From: Candidatus Geothrix odensensis | Lineage (GTDB): Bacteria > Acidobacteriota > Holophagae > Holophagales > Holophagaceae | Length of the DNA stretch: 64,000 nucleotides | Direction: 5' to 3' | Assembly (NCBI GenBank): GCA_016714685.1 | Contig: JADKCH010000012.1 | Location: 16,654 to 80,653, forward strand | Shown: positions 62,771-64,000 of the stretch, piece after piece | Numbering within the stretch: the stretch's first letter is position 1 | Layout of the letters: every line of letters starts with the position of its first letter | Made by a program: the position numbers and the translations under genes | The notes under the pieces: generated by a model | Databases searched by the model: none | Seen by the model: the letters and a program-made list of their open reading frames with translations, nothing else | What the model was told of the DNA's origin: nothing

Positions 62771-64000
62771 ATGCCGAATGACCGCCTGCTGCTTCTGGCC
62801 CTCGCAACCCTGCTCACCACCTCCGGGTTTGGCAAGCCCACTTGCCCCGAGCCCCCACCGGGAAGACCGGTCGCCGAATCCCAGGACCTTGAGAAACTCA
62901 CACCTGAGGCAATTCGCGAGGATCTCCGTCAGCTCTACTCCACATTGAAGAAGGCCCATTTCAACCTGTTCGCGCGCCGAAGCCAGGTTGAGTACGATCG
63001 CTATTTTGCTGAACTCCGATCAGGTTTGCGAAAGCCCGTCACGCGGTTGGAGGCGGCCAAGCTGCTTCAACGCTTCACTGCCTTTGGCCGAGTGGCCCAT
63101 GCCAACCTTTTTGCGCCCTTCGAACTGGCGATCCAGGCCCGCGGAATGGGGGCCCGCTGGCTCCCCCTGTACGTGCGCATCGAGAAAGGGCGCTTCTTCT
63201 TGTCCGAGCATGCCGATGAAGCCGGGCAACTCTGCTCTGGATCCGAACTGATATCCATTGCCGGAAAGCCTATGGAATATTGGTCAACACGGTTGGGATC
63301 CCTGATCTCGGCAGACCATGACTACCTGCGTGAAGCCCAGATGGAACGCCTTTTCCCGGCCCTGGTGTGGTTGGAGCTCGGAGAAGTGGCCGAGGCCGAG
63401 GTGATGGTGAAGGATGCAAAGGGGCAAACGATCACGGCCCAGGTAACGGCACTGACCCGTGCCGGGGTGACCGATCTGCATCAGAAGCGACCCACACCAA
63501 AGCTTGCCGTGGATTTCGGCCAACGGGAACTGCGCCTGTTGGGCGCCGGGATGGCTTATCTGCGCCCCGGCCCTTTCTACAACACCAAGGTGAAGGAGGG
63601 AGATACGGGCCTTTCCTATGAGGATTCCGATTACCGAACCTTCCTGGATGGTGCCTTCCGAGACATTCTGGCGGCCAAGACCACCGAGCTCATCGTCGAT
63701 CTTCGCGACAATCCGGGCGGAGACAATGGTTTCAGTGACCCTATGGTGGCCTGGTTTGCCGATCGACCCTTCCGGTTTACCCACCAATTTGTGCTGAAGG
63801 CCAGCGCCGCGAGCAAGGATCACTACGCACAGTTGAGGGCATCCGGTGCCAAGGACGAAGGGGTGCTGGGCCTGCTCATGCGCGCCGAAGCCGCGCACAA
63901 GAACGGTGATCATTATCCTTTTGTCATTCCCATGGTGGAACCCCGCTCTGTCCGCTTCACAGGAAGAGTCTTTGTTCTCCAGAACCGACGGAGCTTTTCC
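62771..64000 (+). CDS. S41-family (C-terminal processing peptidase-like) secreted protein, cut by the window end
   Basis: At least 410 residues are present. A signal peptide (MPNDRLLLLALATLLTTSGF) precedes an N-terminal helical domain (LTPEAIREDLRQLYSTLKKAHFNLF), a degenerate PDZ-like region (GSELISIAGKPMEYW) and the S41 core ELIVDLRDNPGGDNG. The window ends at VFVLQNRRSFS, about where the catalytic serine is expected. Codon use is less GC-rich than the preceding genes, which may mean a different history. AGGA precedes the ATG. Confidence 0.82.
   Translation, partial: MPNDRLLLLALATLLTTSGFGKPTCPEPPPGRPVAESQDLEKLTPEAIREDLRQLYSTLKKAHFNLFARRSQVEYDRYFAELRSGLRKPVTRLEAAKLLQRFTAFGRVAHANLFAPFELAIQARGMGARWLPLYVRIEKGRFFLSEHADEAGQLCSGSELISIAGKPMEYWSTRLGSLISADHDYLREAQMERLFPALVWLELGEVAEAEVMVKDAKGQTITAQVTALTRAGVTDLHQKRPTPKLAVDFGQRELRLLGAGMAYLRPGPFYNTKVKEGDTGLSYEDSDYRTFLDGAFRDILAAKTTELIVDLRDNPGGDNGFSDPMVAWFADRPFRFTHQFVLKASAASKDHYAQLRASGAKDEGVLGLLMRAEAAHKNGDHYPFVIPMVEPRSVRFTGRVFVLQNRRSFS

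Overview
This 64 kb window is GC-rich, roughly two thirds G+C by eye, and carries bacterial housekeeping genes in a conserved order. The gene set (FadL-type outer-membrane protein, BamD-like lipoprotein, polyphosphate kinase, glyoxylate-shunt isocitrate lyase, class A beta-lactamase, two-operon arsenic cluster) indicates a Gram-negative environmental bacterium. An Acidobacteriota of class Holophagae (Geothrix-like) is my best guess; it rests on overall protein flavour and no search was run.

Layout. Positions 292-14498 (minus strand) hold the transcription/translation supercluster, read from right to left: tRNA-Tyr, tRNA-Gly, tRNA-Thr, tuf, rpmG, tRNA-Trp, secE, nusG, rplK, rplA, rplJ, rplL, rpoB, rpoC, ending in a textbook terminator. 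14616-19933 (minus) holds rlmB, a FadL-like porin, a small membrane protein, an orphan histidine kinase, a TauE/SafE permease and frr. 20028-26178 contains a secreted hydrolase, aceA divergent from a RamB/ScfR-like regulator, an acyltransferase and purM. 26268-33753 (plus) is a run of small and accessory genes: two low-complexity proteins, folE, a STAS-like protein, small membrane proteins, a class A beta-lactamase, then an oxidative-stress block (rubrerythrin, DUF3501-like, Dps, Fe/Mn superoxide dismutase). 34535-41440 (minus) holds a prephenate dehydrogenase-chorismate mutase fusion and the arsenic island. 41541-48785 has an M28 peptidase, a K+ channel, a thioesterase, Mrp/ApbC, a Pro/Ala-rich DUF2846 protein and ppk. 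48995-64000 is again housekeeping: rplY, pth, an AI-2E-family permease, a membrane protein with its XRE regulator, rpsF-rpsR, fba, prfB, hydrolase, BamD-like lipoprotein, aldo/keto reductase, thiE-like, rlmN, exoD, trmD and a truncated S41 peptidase.

How parts work together. The arsenic island reads as two adjacent ArsR-controlled units: arsR2-(Cys-tailed small protein)-acr3-(inactive rhodanese)-arsN-arsC and arsR1-arsM-arsP-thioredoxin. Between them they could reduce arsenate, export arsenite, methylate arsenite, export methylarsenicals and acetylate an arsenic antibiotic. Two of its proteins, the Cys-rich-tailed helical protein and the rhodanese lacking its catalytic cysteine, are the best candidates for undescribed parts. 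The other stand-out is a roughly 60-residue, eight-cysteine insertion near the N terminus of RpoB.

Caution on sequence quality. Five genes (nusG, the histidine kinase, a PPOX-fold protein, the BamD-like lipoprotein and the aldo/keto reductase) are each broken by exactly one base, mostly in or beside short homopolymers. Since nusG is normally essential, residual sequencing error is the likeliest explanation. Most long open frames antisense to rpoB, rpoC and other genes are GC-driven shadows and were left out.
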